Positions 34,637 through 41,536 of a DNA stretch of 64,000 nucleotides are shown here, piece by piece. Position 1 is the first letter of the stretch. Each line of letters begins with the position of its first letter. The stretch spans positions 2,356,001 to 2,420,000 of the forward strand of contig NZ_CP046252.1 of assembly GCF_009720145.1 (NCBI RefSeq), read 5' to 3'. The translations under genes were made by a program, and so were the position numbers. Origin of the DNA: Sphingobium sp. CAP-1. GTDB lineage: Bacteria > Pseudomonadota > Alphaproteobacteria > Sphingomonadales > Sphingomonadaceae. The notes under the pieces were generated by a model that had not been told where the DNA came from, ran no database searches, and was given only the letters and a program-made list of their open reading frames with translations.

Positions 34637-34876
34637 TTACAGATCCACGCCCGCCGCGATGGCTTCCAGCTTGCGGATGCGTTCCTTGAGGTCGGCGACC
34701 TCGATCCGGGCGGCTGCGGATGGCGGCGCGGCCTCATCGCCAGGGCCGTAGCGGACCAGTTCGGCGCGCTTCAGCTCCAGCCAGCCGTTCCAGCCGCGCA
34801 GGCCGGCGACCGCGATGATGGCGAGGCCGGCAAGGCTGGTCGTCGCCAAAGTGAGATAAAGATAGGGGTCTTGCAT
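34637..34876 (-). CDS. Short one-TM protein with coiled coil, psp-cluster gene 4
   Basis: 79 residues from the ATG at 34876, which has a strong AGGGAGG ribosome-binding site 6 bases upstream; the frame extends to 34906 but that part is not needed. One TM (about 5-25, LYLTLATTSLAGLAIIAVAG), a short basic/acidic linker and a C-terminal helix RIEVADLKERIRKLEAIAAG. The helix resembles the end of PspB and its neighbours, though it lacks the final I-D-x-L-R ending. It follows the 34969 gene after 92 bases that include a palindrome, so expression could be partly separate. Function unknown; probable Psp accessory protein by context. Confidence 0.65.
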   Translation of the reverse strand: MQDPYLYLTLATTSLAGLAIIAVAGLRGWNGWLELKRAELVRYGPGDEAAPPSAAARIEVADLKERIRKLEAIAAGVDL

Positions 34877-34920
34877 GAGAACCTCCCTGTCGGACGCAAC
34901 CGGCACATTTGATTATGGTC

Positions 34921-34968
34921 GCATTTTCGAACCAAGGGACTGCTAGGCAGCCCCTTTTTTGAAAATGT
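34921..34968. repeat. GCATTTTC-type palindrome with inner hairpin
   Basis: Outer arms GCATTTTC (34921-34928) and GAAAATGT (34961-34968) enclose GGGACTGCTAGGCAGCCCC, which can pair with one mismatch, followed by TTTTTT on the plus strand. The start GCATTTTCGAACC is identical to 24157-24169. On the minus strand the element follows the stop of the 34969 gene directly. Confidence 0.55.
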
Positions 34969-35220
34969 TCAGTCCCGGTCGCGCAATTTTTCAAATTCCC
35001 GCTCCAGCGCGGTGGAGCCATCCGTTGCCAGCCGTTCCAGCACGGCGACGCGATCCTTGAGTGCCTTCACCTCGGCGCGGAGCCGTTCGGCCTCCGGGTC
35101 GGGGCCGCGCTGGATAAAATCTTCGCCCTTGCCGCGGCGCACGACGCCATATTTTGCGCGGATGACGCTGGCGATGGCGGTGATCGCGACGATGGCGACA
35201 ACCATTTCAAACGGGTTCAT
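34969..35220 (-). CDS. Short one-TM coiled-coil protein, PspB-like, psp-cluster gene 3
   Basis: 83 residues from the ATG at 35220 (MNPFEMVVAIVAITAIASVI). The longer frame to 35352 overlaps the next gene and is rejected. One N-terminal TM (about 4-22), a short basic stretch, then a coiled coil ending VKALKDRVAVLERLATDG and EREFEKLRDRD. The segment R-V-A-V-L-E-R-L-A-T-D is nearly the same as in the 35607 and 35270 genes and close to the PspB helix. Probably an inner-membrane protein with its helix in the cytoplasm. Function unknown; probably a PspB-like partner of PspA. Confidence 0.75.
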   Translation of the reverse strand: MNPFEMVVAIVAITAIASVIRAKYGVVRRGKGEDFIQRGPDPEAERLRAEVKALKDRVAVLERLATDGSTALEREFEKLRDRD

Positions 35221-35269
35221 GTCGTTCACTCCCTGATGGCGCGCTGGCCTTCGGCTCCAAATGGCGCCG

Positions 35270-35581
35270 TCAATTGGCGGGGCTGCGCAGCCGTTCAATT
35301 TCATGGTGTAACTGGTGGCTTTCGTCGGTGACGATGCGCTCGACCACCGCAAGCCGGTCCTTCATCGATCCGATCTCGGCGCGCAGCTGGGCATTTTCCT
35401 GGCTCAGCAGCTTGATGCGCTCGACCATCTCCTCATTCTTCTGCGGATAGACGGCCTTGCCCCAGCTATTTTCGAGCGGATAGCCATGCTTGATGCGCAG
35501 CCAGGTGGTGAAGATCCAGCCGGCGATCGCCAGCATGCCCAATCCTGCCGCGACCGGCGCGAAGGCTTCAAATGGAAACAT
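35270..35581 (-). CDS. Short one-TM coiled-coil protein, PspB-like, psp-cluster gene 2
   Basis: 103 residues from the ATG at 35581, with GGGGAG upstream. TM at about 10-28 (GLGMLAIAGWIFTTWLRIKH), then the conserved GYPLENSWGKAVYP, close to GYPVENEWSGVAHR in the 35607 gene. The coiled coil IKLLSQENAQLRAEIGSMKD follows, then RLAVVERIVTDESHQLHHEIERLR. The shared TM end, G-Y-P-x-E-N and coiled coil show that this gene and 35607 are paralogs. Family not known to me; position within the psp operon suggests inner-membrane stress sensing. Confidence 0.8.
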   Translation of the reverse strand: MFPFEAFAPVAAGLGMLAIAGWIFTTWLRIKHGYPLENSWGKAVYPQKNEEMVERIKLLSQENAQLRAEIGSMKDRLAVVERIVTDESHQLHHEIERLRSPAN

Positions 35582-35606
35582 GATGATACTCCCCTTGCCG
35601 GCCGCG

Positions 35607-35897
35607 TCAGCGCAGCGCGTCGATGTCGCGCGCCGTGCGGGCGGCGGGATCGGTGGCGATCCTCTCCAGCACGGCGATACGCTCCTCCAGGCGGCTGATT
35701 CGGCCAGTCAGCTTTTCGTTTTCGTTTGAAAGCAGGTCGATTTTTCGACCGGCGTCGGGATCGGTTCGATGAGCGACGCCCGACCATTCATTTTCCACGG
35801 GATAGCCGTGGCGAACGCGGGCCCAGGTGGTGAACATCCAGCCTAGTGTCGACATGGCGATGATGGCGAGGACGAAGAAGGGACTGGCGAAGCCCAT
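35607..35897 (-). CDS. Short one-TM coiled-coil protein, PspB-like, psp-cluster gene 1
   Basis: 96 residues from the ATG at 35897 (an ATG five codons earlier is in frame; GGGAGAG precedes the one chosen). TM about 6-24 (FFVLAIIAMSTLGWMFTTWA), then RVRHGYPVENEW and a coiled coil IDLLSNENEKLTGRISRLEE with RIAVLERIATDPAARTARDIDALR. The ending I-D-A-L-R matches the ending I-D-S-L-R of the PspC upstream, as if a common helix had been copied. 37 bases after pspC, so very probably co-transcribed. Confidence 0.8.
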   Translation of the reverse strand: MGFASPFFVLAIIAMSTLGWMFTTWARVRHGYPVENEWSGVAHRTDPDAGRKIDLLSNENEKLTGRISRLEERIAVLERIATDPAARTARDIDALR

Positions 35898-35934
35898 GAT
35901 ATTCTCTCCCAATTGCTACCCCCGGCGCAGCGCC

Positions 35935-36315
35935 TCAGCGCAGGCTGTCAATCTCGTCAGCGAGGCGGGTATTGCGGCTGGTATAATAGATTTCGATGTC
36001 AGCCAGACGGCGATCAATGTCGCGGAATTTGGAGCGGACATCGCGGGTCGAGCGGGTCGGGTTGGACCGCACGCCCTGCCAGAATTTTTCGTCGTCGCGA
36101 TCCGCATAAAGGCCCAGAGGCTTGTTGTCGGCGAAATAGGCGGCGGCAAAATAAGCGATCAGCGACCAGGGGAAGGCACCCATCAGGGTGATCAGCACCG
36201 CGCCGACCCGGACCCAGACCACATCGATCCCGGTATAGTCGGCGATGCCGGCGCATACGCCCATCCATTTGCCATTCTGCTTGTCGAGGTAGAATTTGGT
36301 GCGGCGGGCGGTCAT
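35935..36315 (-). CDS. pspC: Phage shock protein C, with an added C-terminal helix
   Basis: 126 residues from the ATG at 36315. The N-terminal PspC domain is clear: KFYLDKQNGKWMGVCAGIAD then YTGIDVVWVRVGAVLITLMG and the membrane segment PWSLIAYFAAAYFA. After residue about 75 comes an extra charged helical part (STRDVRSKFRDIDRRLADIE and TRLADEIDSLR) that resembles the C-termini of the three genes downstream. PspC with PspB binds PspA at the inner membrane and releases PspF under membrane stress in enterobacteria. Stop is 1 base from the pspB end pattern: the two genes are almost contiguous. Confidence 0.9.
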   Translation of the reverse strand: MTARRTKFYLDKQNGKWMGVCAGIADYTGIDVVWVRVGAVLITLMGAFPWSLIAYFAAAYFADNKPLGLYADRDDEKFWQGVRSNPTRSTRDVRSKFRDIDRRLADIEIYYTSRNTRLADEIDSLR

Positions 36316-36316
36316 G

Positions 36317-36583
36317 TCAGTTCCTCCGGTCGAATTCATAGCCATCGTCGGACGACGGGCGCTGCGGGCGGAAATCGGGATTGTCGGCGGCGACGATCCG
36401 TTCGACCGTCTGGAGCCGTTCTTCGAGGCGACGGGCGAGCAGATGGAGTTCATCCAGCAGCTTCTCATCCTCGTCGGTGATCTTGGGCGCCTGCTTCCAC
36501 TTGGTGACATAGTGGAAGATCAGCCAGGGCATGCCGATGAACAACATGCCGCAGATCATGATGGGCAGGAATACGTCCTCCAT
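36317..36583 (-). CDS. pspB: Phage shock protein B
   Basis: 88 residues. Start MEDVFLPIMICGMLFIGMPW, with a single TM (about 5-25) followed by the cytoplasmic helix LDELHLLARRLEERLQTVER and a short tail IVAADNPDFRP. This is the PspB pattern (TM then a leucine-zipper-like helix ending in ER-I-L-D-x-x-x-P). Inner-membrane sensor partner of PspC. It lies 4 bases after pspA and 1 base before the pspC start, so it is firmly in one operon. Confidence 0.92.
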   Translation of the reverse strand: MEDVFLPIMICGMLFIGMPWLIFHYVTKWKQAPKITDEDEKLLDELHLLARRLEERLQTVERIVAADNPDFRPQRPSSDDGYEFDRRN

Positions 36584-36587
36584 CGGA

Positions 36588-37256
36588 TCACACTCCCTTG
36601 TTCATGGAGGCCTTGAGCGCGGCGAGATCGGCATCGACCTTGTCGGCCGACTTCAGTTCCGCAATCTCCTCCTCCAGCGTCTTGGGCTGGCCGCCCAGCG
36701 CGGCGGCGTCGGCGCGACCTTCGGCCATGTCCACGCGGCGTTCCAGCATGTCGAAACGGGCGAAGGCTTCGTTGACCTTCTCGCCGGCATAGGCTTCGCG
36801 GACGCGCAGGCGGTTTTCGGCGCTCTGCATCCGCGTCACCAGGCTGTTCTGGCGCGCGCGGGCTTCGCGCAGCTTGCCTTGCAGCTTGGCGATATCCTCT
36901 TCCGACGCCTTGAGCGCGTCGTCGAGCGTTTCGATCTCATGGCTGAGATGCTCGGCCATGTCGGTCGCCTTCTGGCGTTCGACCAGTGCGGCCTTGGCCA
37001 GATCCTCGCGATCCTTGGAAAGGGCGAGCTGCGCCTTTTCGGTCCAGCTATCCTGCAGGGCGGTCAGCTTGGCGATGTGGCGGCGCATTTCCTTCTGGTC
37101 GGCAATGGTGCGGGCGGCCGACGCGCGGACTTCCACCAGCGTTTCCTCCATTTCGAGGATGATCATGCGGATCATCTTCGCGGGGTCTTCCGCCTTGTCG
37201 AGCAGGTCGGTCACATTGGCGGCGATGATGTCGCGGGTGCGGGAGAAAATACCCAT
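36588..37256 (-). CDS. pspA: Phage shock protein A
   Basis: 222 residues, all helical. Start MGIFSRTRDIIAANVTDLLD, then AEDPAKMIRMIILEMEETLV, the PspA/IM30 family hallmark. Long heptad helices follow (KAQLALSKDREDLAKAALVE). Membrane-associated ESCRT-III-like protein that stabilises damaged inner membrane and, unstressed, binds and holds PspF inactive. CAGGAGTAGTTGAA precedes the ATG at good spacing. Upstream is an 84-base gap with a strong GC hairpin and then the small exported peptide gene. Confidence 0.97.
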   Translation of the reverse strand: MGIFSRTRDIIAANVTDLLDKAEDPAKMIRMIILEMEETLVEVRASAARTIADQKEMRRHIAKLTALQDSWTEKAQLALSKDREDLAKAALVERQKATDMAEHLSHEIETLDDALKASEEDIAKLQGKLREARARQNSLVTRMQSAENRLRVREAYAGEKVNEAFARFDMLERRVDMAEGRADAAALGGQPKTLEEEIAELKSADKVDADLAALKASMNKGV

Positions 37257-37292
37257 TTCAACTACTCCTGGTCGATTCTTCTGTTTCGGGTG

Positions 37293-37325
37293 CCGGGGCG
37301 GGCGAGAGGGGGCTTCCCGCCCCGG
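37293..37325. other. Intercistronic hairpin between leader peptide gene and pspA
   Basis: Perfect 10-bp GC stem CCGGGGCGGG / CCCGCCCCGG (37293-37302 with 37316-37325), 13-base loop. No T run follows on either strand, so it is not a classical terminator. It lies 15 bases after the stop of the small exported peptide gene and 37 bases before the pspA start, where it could set relative mRNA levels by processing or partial termination. Confidence 0.6.
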
Positions 37326-37340
37326 CCGGGGATGCGATCC

Positions 37341-37514
37341 TTACGCCAGATAGCGCAGGGTCGCGGGGCTGTCCTGCGTCGCGACGATCGGGGTTTCGCT
37401 GGCGCGGGCCGGGCCGACCGCTGAAAGGATCATCGTCGATCCGAACAGCAGGGCGACGATAGCGACCGACATCAACTGGCCGATTTCGCGAACGCTGTTG
37501 CTGGTCTTTTCCAT
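37341..37514 (-). CDS. Small exported peptide, first gene of the psp operon
   Basis: 57 residues from the ATG at 37514, with AGGGAGTGAGAAAA upstream. A hydrophobic segment (about 14-32, LMSVAIVALLFGSTMILSAV) is followed by GPARASETP, which looks like a signal-peptidase site after ARA, leaving only about 20 mature residues (ETPIVATQDSPATLRYLA). It could also stay as a one-TM membrane peptide. It is the first gene after the sigma-54 promoter and has no recognised homolog. Candidate new Psp component or a leader that tunes pspA. Confidence 0.6.
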   Translation of the reverse strand: MEKTSNSVREIGQLMSVAIVALLFGSTMILSAVGPARASETPIVATQDSPATLRYLA

Positions 37515-37581
37515 TTTTCTCACTCCCTGAACCTTGGCCTTCATGTGGGTTCCGCATGTCGTTGCGGATTGCCCTTAGCTA

Positions 37582-37598
37582 AGCAGGCAGCGTGCCAA
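37582..37598 (-). promoter_or_regulatory. Sigma-54 (-24/-12) promoter of the psp operon
   Basis: On the minus strand, reading from 37598: TTGGCACG, four bases, then CTGCT. The invariant GG (37596-37595) and GC (37584-37583) are exactly 10 bases apart, matching the sigma-54 consensus TTGGCACG-N4-TTGCT at all but one position. Expected start of transcription is near 37571, upstream of the exported peptide gene. pspF, the cognate sigma-54 activator, starts at 37700 in the opposite direction, so its binding sites should lie within 37600-37700. Confidence 0.85.
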
Positions 37599-37699
37599 TT
37601 TACAGAAAGGGCGGATTTCCTTCATTTTCGGTTCATCTGGCCACATCATGCCAAGATATCGCTTGCCGAAAGATGGGAAATTTCACCATAAGTTGGCGC

Positions 37700-38728
37700 A
37701 TGGAGAAAAATACGCAGTTTGTCGGCCAGTCGCTGGCCTTTCTCGACGCGGTCGAGCAGGCGGGCCGCGCCGCCGAACTCAATCGCCCGGTGCTGGTGAT
37801 CGGCGAACGCGGCACTGGCAAGGAACTGATCGCCGAGCGGCTCCATCATTTGTCGCCGCGCTGGGGCGAGCCATTGATCGTGATGAACTGCGCCGCGCTG
37901 CCCGAAACGCTGATCGAGGCGGAATTGTTCGGCCATGAACAGGGCGCCTTCACCGGCGCGACCAAGGCGCGGCCGGGGCGGTTCGAGGAGGCGGATGGCG
38001 GCACATTGTTTCTGGACGAACTGGGCACATTGTCGATGGCGGCGCAGGAACGGCTGCTGCGCGTGGTCGAATATGGCGAGGTGACGCGGATCGGCGCATC
38101 GCGGCCGGTGCGGGTCGATGTGCGGATCGTCGCGGCGACCAATGAGGATCTGCCCGCCGCGGCCGATGCCGGGCGGTTCCGGCCCGACTTGCTGGATCGA
38201 CTGAGTTTCGAGGTCATCACTTTGCCCCCGCTGCGCGCGCGCGAGGGCGATGTCGCGGTGCTGGCCGATCATTTCGGGCGGCGCATGGCGGCGGAACTAA
38301 ACTGGCCGCAATGGCCGGGCTTTACAGCGGCCTGCGCGGCGGAGCTTGAAGGCTATGGCTGGCCGGGCAATGTGCGGGAATTGCGCAATGTGGTGGAGCG
38401 GGCGGTCTATCGCTGGGACGAGCCAGCGCGACCGATCAGCCGCATCACCTTCGACCCCTTCGCCTCCCCCTGGAAACCGCAGCCGATGATGCCGAGGGCC
38501 GACGCCGCGTCGAACGATGCGCCCGCGCCGGCCGCCAGCGCCCGGTCATCCGCCGCCTATGACGAGATCAGCGATCTGCGCGCGGCGGTGGACGGGCATG
38601 AAGCAGCGATCATCCGCGCCGCGCTGGACCGCTTCCGCTACAATCAGCGCGCGACGGCCAAGGGGCTGGGCCTGACCTATGACCAGCTGCGCCATTGCAT
38701 GAAGAAACATGGGTTGAGCGCGGGCTGA
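37700..38728 (+). CDS. pspF: Sigma-54 dependent activator of the psp operon
   Basis: 342 residues from the ATG at 37700 (an upstream frame to 37592 is not protein-like and would cover the psp promoter). AAA+ domain with Walker A GERGTGKEL, the sigma-54 contact motif as GAFTGATKARPGRFEEADGG (GAFTGA), Walker B TLFLDELGTL and the sensor-II GYGWPGNVRELRNVVERAVY. No receiver or sensor domain in front, the layout of PspF. The C-terminus carries a Fis-type helix-turn-helix (YNQRATAKGLGLTYDQLRHC). Control by direct PspA binding is expected from the family. Confidence 0.94.
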   Translation: MEKNTQFVGQSLAFLDAVEQAGRAAELNRPVLVIGERGTGKELIAERLHHLSPRWGEPLIVMNCAALPETLIEAELFGHEQGAFTGATKARPGRFEEADGGTLFLDELGTLSMAAQERLLRVVEYGEVTRIGASRPVRVDVRIVAATNEDLPAAADAGRFRPDLLDRLSFEVITLPPLRAREGDVAVLADHFGRRMAAELNWPQWPGFTAACAAELEGYGWPGNVRELRNVVERAVYRWDEPARPISRITFDPFASPWKPQPMMPRADAASNDAPAPAASARSSAAYDEISDLRAAVDGHEAAIIRAALDRFRYNQRATAKGLGLTYDQLRHCMKKHGLSAG

Positions 38729-38750
38729 TCCGCCCGCGCCCATCGGCCGT

Positions 38751-39629
38751 TCAGCGGGTCGGCACGGGTTCCGCGCCGCTATAATCGTAGAAGCCCCGGC
38801 CCGTCTTGCGGCCATACCAGCCGGCTTCGACATATTTGACCAGCAGCGGCGCCGGGCGATATTTGGGGTCGCCGGTGGTGCTGAGGAACACGTTCAAAAT
38901 CTCCAGCGCGGTATCGAGGCCGACGAAATCCAGCAGCGTGAGCGGCCCCATCGGATGGTTGAGGCCGAGCTTGCAACCCTGATCGATGTCAGTGACGCTG
39001 CCTACGCCTTCGCCCAGCACGAACACCGCCTCGTTCAGCATCGGCAGCAGGATGCGGTTCACGACGAAGCCCGGCGCGTCGAAGGCGTGGACGGTGGTCT
39101 TGCCGATCTTCGCAACGAAGCCTTCCACCGCCGCCACGGTTTCGGGCGTGGTGGCGAGGCCGCGAATGACCTCCACCAGCACCATGACCGGCACGGGATT
39201 GAAGAAATGCACGCCGAGGAACCGCCCGGCATCCGGCGCGGCCTGCGCCAGGCGCGTGATCGGGATGGAGGAGGTGTTGGTGGCGAGGATCGCGTCGGGT
39301 GCGAGAATCTTGCCGACATTGGCAAAGATGGCGCGCTTGATCTCTTCCCGCTCGGTCGCCGCTTCGATCACCAGTTGGGCGGCGGCCAGCGGCGCGACCT
39401 CGCCAACGGGCGTGATGCGGGCAAGGGCTGCGTCGGCGTCGGCCTGGGCGATCTTTTCCTTTTCGACCGCACGGGACAGCAGTTTGGCGATGCCCGCTTT
39501 GCCCTTTTCCGCACGGGCGAGATCGATGTCGGACAGGATGACATTATAGCCCGCCTGCGCCGCGACCTGGGCGATGCCGGCCCCCATCTGCCCTGCGCCG
39601 ATCACGCCCACCGTGCGAATATCCGTCAT
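38751..39629 (-). CDS. 3-hydroxybutyryl-CoA dehydrogenase
   Basis: 292 residues from the ATG at 39629 (frame open to 39653). N-terminal NAD-binding motif GVIGAGQMGAGIAQVAAQAG and the active-site region ATNTSSIPITRLAQAA with HFFNPVPVMVLVEVI. C-terminal domain with NRILLPMLNEAVFVL and GLNHPMGPLTLLDFVGLD. Cytoplasmic enzyme that reduces or oxidises acetoacetyl-CoA/3-hydroxybutyryl-CoA (family also called Hbd/PaaH). It ends 22 bases from the pspF stop and is convergent with it. No other beta-oxidation gene is adjacent. Confidence 0.93.
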   Translation of the reverse strand: MTDIRTVGVIGAGQMGAGIAQVAAQAGYNVILSDIDLARAEKGKAGIAKLLSRAVEKEKIAQADADAALARITPVGEVAPLAAAQLVIEAATEREEIKRAIFANVGKILAPDAILATNTSSIPITRLAQAAPDAGRFLGVHFFNPVPVMVLVEVIRGLATTPETVAAVEGFVAKIGKTTVHAFDAPGFVVNRILLPMLNEAVFVLGEGVGSVTDIDQGCKLGLNHPMGPLTLLDFVGLDTALEILNVFLSTTGDPKYRPAPLLVKYVEAGWYGRKTGRGFYDYSGAEPVPTR

Positions 39630-39807
39630 GCCCGTCCCTCCATCTTGAATCATGCCTCCCCCCTTAACTGCGCCTCCGCGCCACGACCAGTGCCCAGCAT
39701 CGGTGAAATCACCCTGTCGCCGAAGCCTGTCGCGCCGAAGCGTCTATTGGAGCGATTGCGTCATTTCCGGCTTTGCGCGACGCGGCGGCCATGGTTAAAA
39801 GCCCGAC

Positions 39808-40278
39808 ATGTCCCTTTCCGACACAATGCCAGCGCCGGCGACCGGACGCTTTGTCGCCGCAGTGCATCATTTCCCGCTGCGTATCTATTTCGAGGACACC
39901 GACCTGTCGGGTCTGGTCTATCATGCCAATTATCTGCGCTATATGGAGCGCGCCCGGTCCGACATGCTGCGCATCGCCGGCATCGACCAGCGGAGCGAAC
40001 ATGAAGGGGGTAGCGGCGTCTATGCCGTCACCGATCTTGCCATCCGCTATCGCCGCCCGGCGCGGCTGGACGATGACCTGATGGTCGTCAGCCGCGTGAC
40101 CGACGTGCGCGCGGCAAGCTGCACCATTCAGCAGTCAGTCATGCGCGGCGAAGAAGAACTGACCAACGCCGCTATCACCGTCGCCTGGCTGACGCCGCAG
40201 GGTCGCCCACAGCGGCAGCCCAAGGCCTGGACCGCCATTTTCACTCGCCTGCTCCAAGGGGAATATATCCACCCATGA
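39808..40278 (+). CDS. ybgC: Acyl-CoA thioesterase YbgC, Tol-Pal associated
   Basis: 156 residues with the hot-dog fold signature RIYFEDTDLSGLVYHANYLR (catalytic Asp in ED-T-D, then VYHANYLRY) and the ending PQGRPQRQPKAW. Tol-Pal-associated acyl-CoA thioesterase. The first about 22 residues are a poorly conserved extension. The stop overlaps the start of tolQ by 4 bases (ATGA), so this is the first gene of the tol-pal operon. Confidence 0.93.
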   Translation: MSLSDTMPAPATGRFVAAVHHFPLRIYFEDTDLSGLVYHANYLRYMERARSDMLRIAGIDQRSEHEGGSGVYAVTDLAIRYRRPARLDDDLMVVSRVTDVRAASCTIQQSVMRGEEELTNAAITVAWLTPQGRPQRQPKAWTAIFTRLLQGEYIHP

Positions 40279-40979
40279 CGCTCAACCTGCCTGCCGGCGC
40301 GATGACCGATGCCGCGACCATCTCTCCCCTCGCCCTGTTTCTTCAGGCCGACATCGTCGTCAAAGGGGTGATGGTCGGCCTGCTGCTGGCCAGCATCTGG
40401 ACCTGGGCGATGATCATCGGCTTTTCCTTCACGCTGCGCAAGGCGAGCAAGGAAAGCCGCAAGTTCGAAGCCGATTTCTGGAAAGCCGAGGATATCGACC
40501 GCTTCTATGAATCGCGTGGCAAAACCGACTTTCCCGCCGCCAAGGTGATGGCCGCCGGCGTCACCGAATGGCGCCGGTCCACCGCGCAGCGGGTGATCGA
40601 CCGCGACGGCACCCGCGACCGGCTGTCGACATCGATGTCGAGCGCGATCGCGGCCGAGGTGGATCGCCTGTCCGACCGGCTCAACATATTGGCGACGATC
40701 GGATCGGTCGCGCCCTTCGTCGGGCTGTTCGGCACCGTCTGGGGCATCATGCGCGCCTTCACCTCGATCGCGGCGGAGCAGAACAGCTCGCTCGCGGTGG
40801 TCGCGCCGGGCATTGCCGAAGCGCTGTTCGCGACCGCCATCGGCCTGTTCGCGGCGATCCCGGCAGTCATCGCCTACAACCGGTTCAGCCATGGCATCAA
40901 CCGGCTGGAATCAGGCCTGACCCGCTTTGCCGACGGCTTCTATTCGACGCTGAGCCGTGAACTGGAGGCCCAACGATGA
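40275..40979 (+). CDS. tolQ: Tol-Pal system protein TolQ
   Basis: 234 residues with three TM segments (about 26-49, 137-160 and 170-195). The TM2-TM3 region has APFVGLFGTVWGIMRAFTSI and then ALFATAIGLFAAIPAVIAYN, the TolQ/ExbB proton-channel signature. Works with TolR as a proton-driven motor for outer-membrane constriction at division. ATG at 40275 overlaps the ybgC stop. Its 3' end runs into a 33-bp tandem duplication that contains a small ORF before tolR. Confidence 0.96.
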   Translation: MTLNLPAGAMTDAATISPLALFLQADIVVKGVMVGLLLASIWTWAMIIGFSFTLRKASKESRKFEADFWKAEDIDRFYESRGKTDFPAAKVMAAGVTEWRRSTAQRVIDRDGTRDRLSTSMSSAIAAEVDRLSDRLNILATIGSVAPFVGLFGTVWGIMRAFTSIAAEQNSSLAVVAPGIAEALFATAIGLFAAIPAVIAYNRFSHGINRLESGLTRFADGFYSTLSRELEAQR

Positions 40980-41030
40980 CCTTGGGCATCGTTGCACAAA
41001 AAGCGTTGATGACCTTGGGCATCGTTGCAC
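40975..41030 (+). repeat. 33-bp-period direct repeat between tolQ and tolR
   Basis: A 23-base sequence GATGACCTTGGGCATCGTTG-CAC occurs at 40975-40997 and again, perfectly, at 41008-41030. The period is 33 bases, or 11 codons, so the reading frame is preserved. Copy 1 begins at the tolQ stop and contains an inverted pair CAACGATG (40971-40978) / CATCGTTG (40987-40994). Confidence 0.85.
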
Positions 41031-41047
41031 TCAAGGGAGCGCGCTAA
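40976..41047 (+). CDS. Possible 23-codon micro-ORF linking tolQ and tolR
   Basis: The ATG at 40976 overlaps the tolQ stop (ATGA), and the frame reads MTLGIVAQKALMTLGIVALK then GAR and stops with TAA, directly before the tolR ATG at 41048 (TAAATG). Both copies of the 33-bp repeat lie in it, giving MTLGIVA twice. Coupling at both ends is perfect, and AAGGGAG at 41033-41039 can serve tolR. It may only be a translational coupling device; no homolog is known to me. Confidence 0.35.
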   Translation: MTLGIVAQKALMTLGIVALKGAR

Positions 41048-41518
<471 letters not shown>

Positions 41519-41536
41519 GGGCCATAGGTCAATCAT

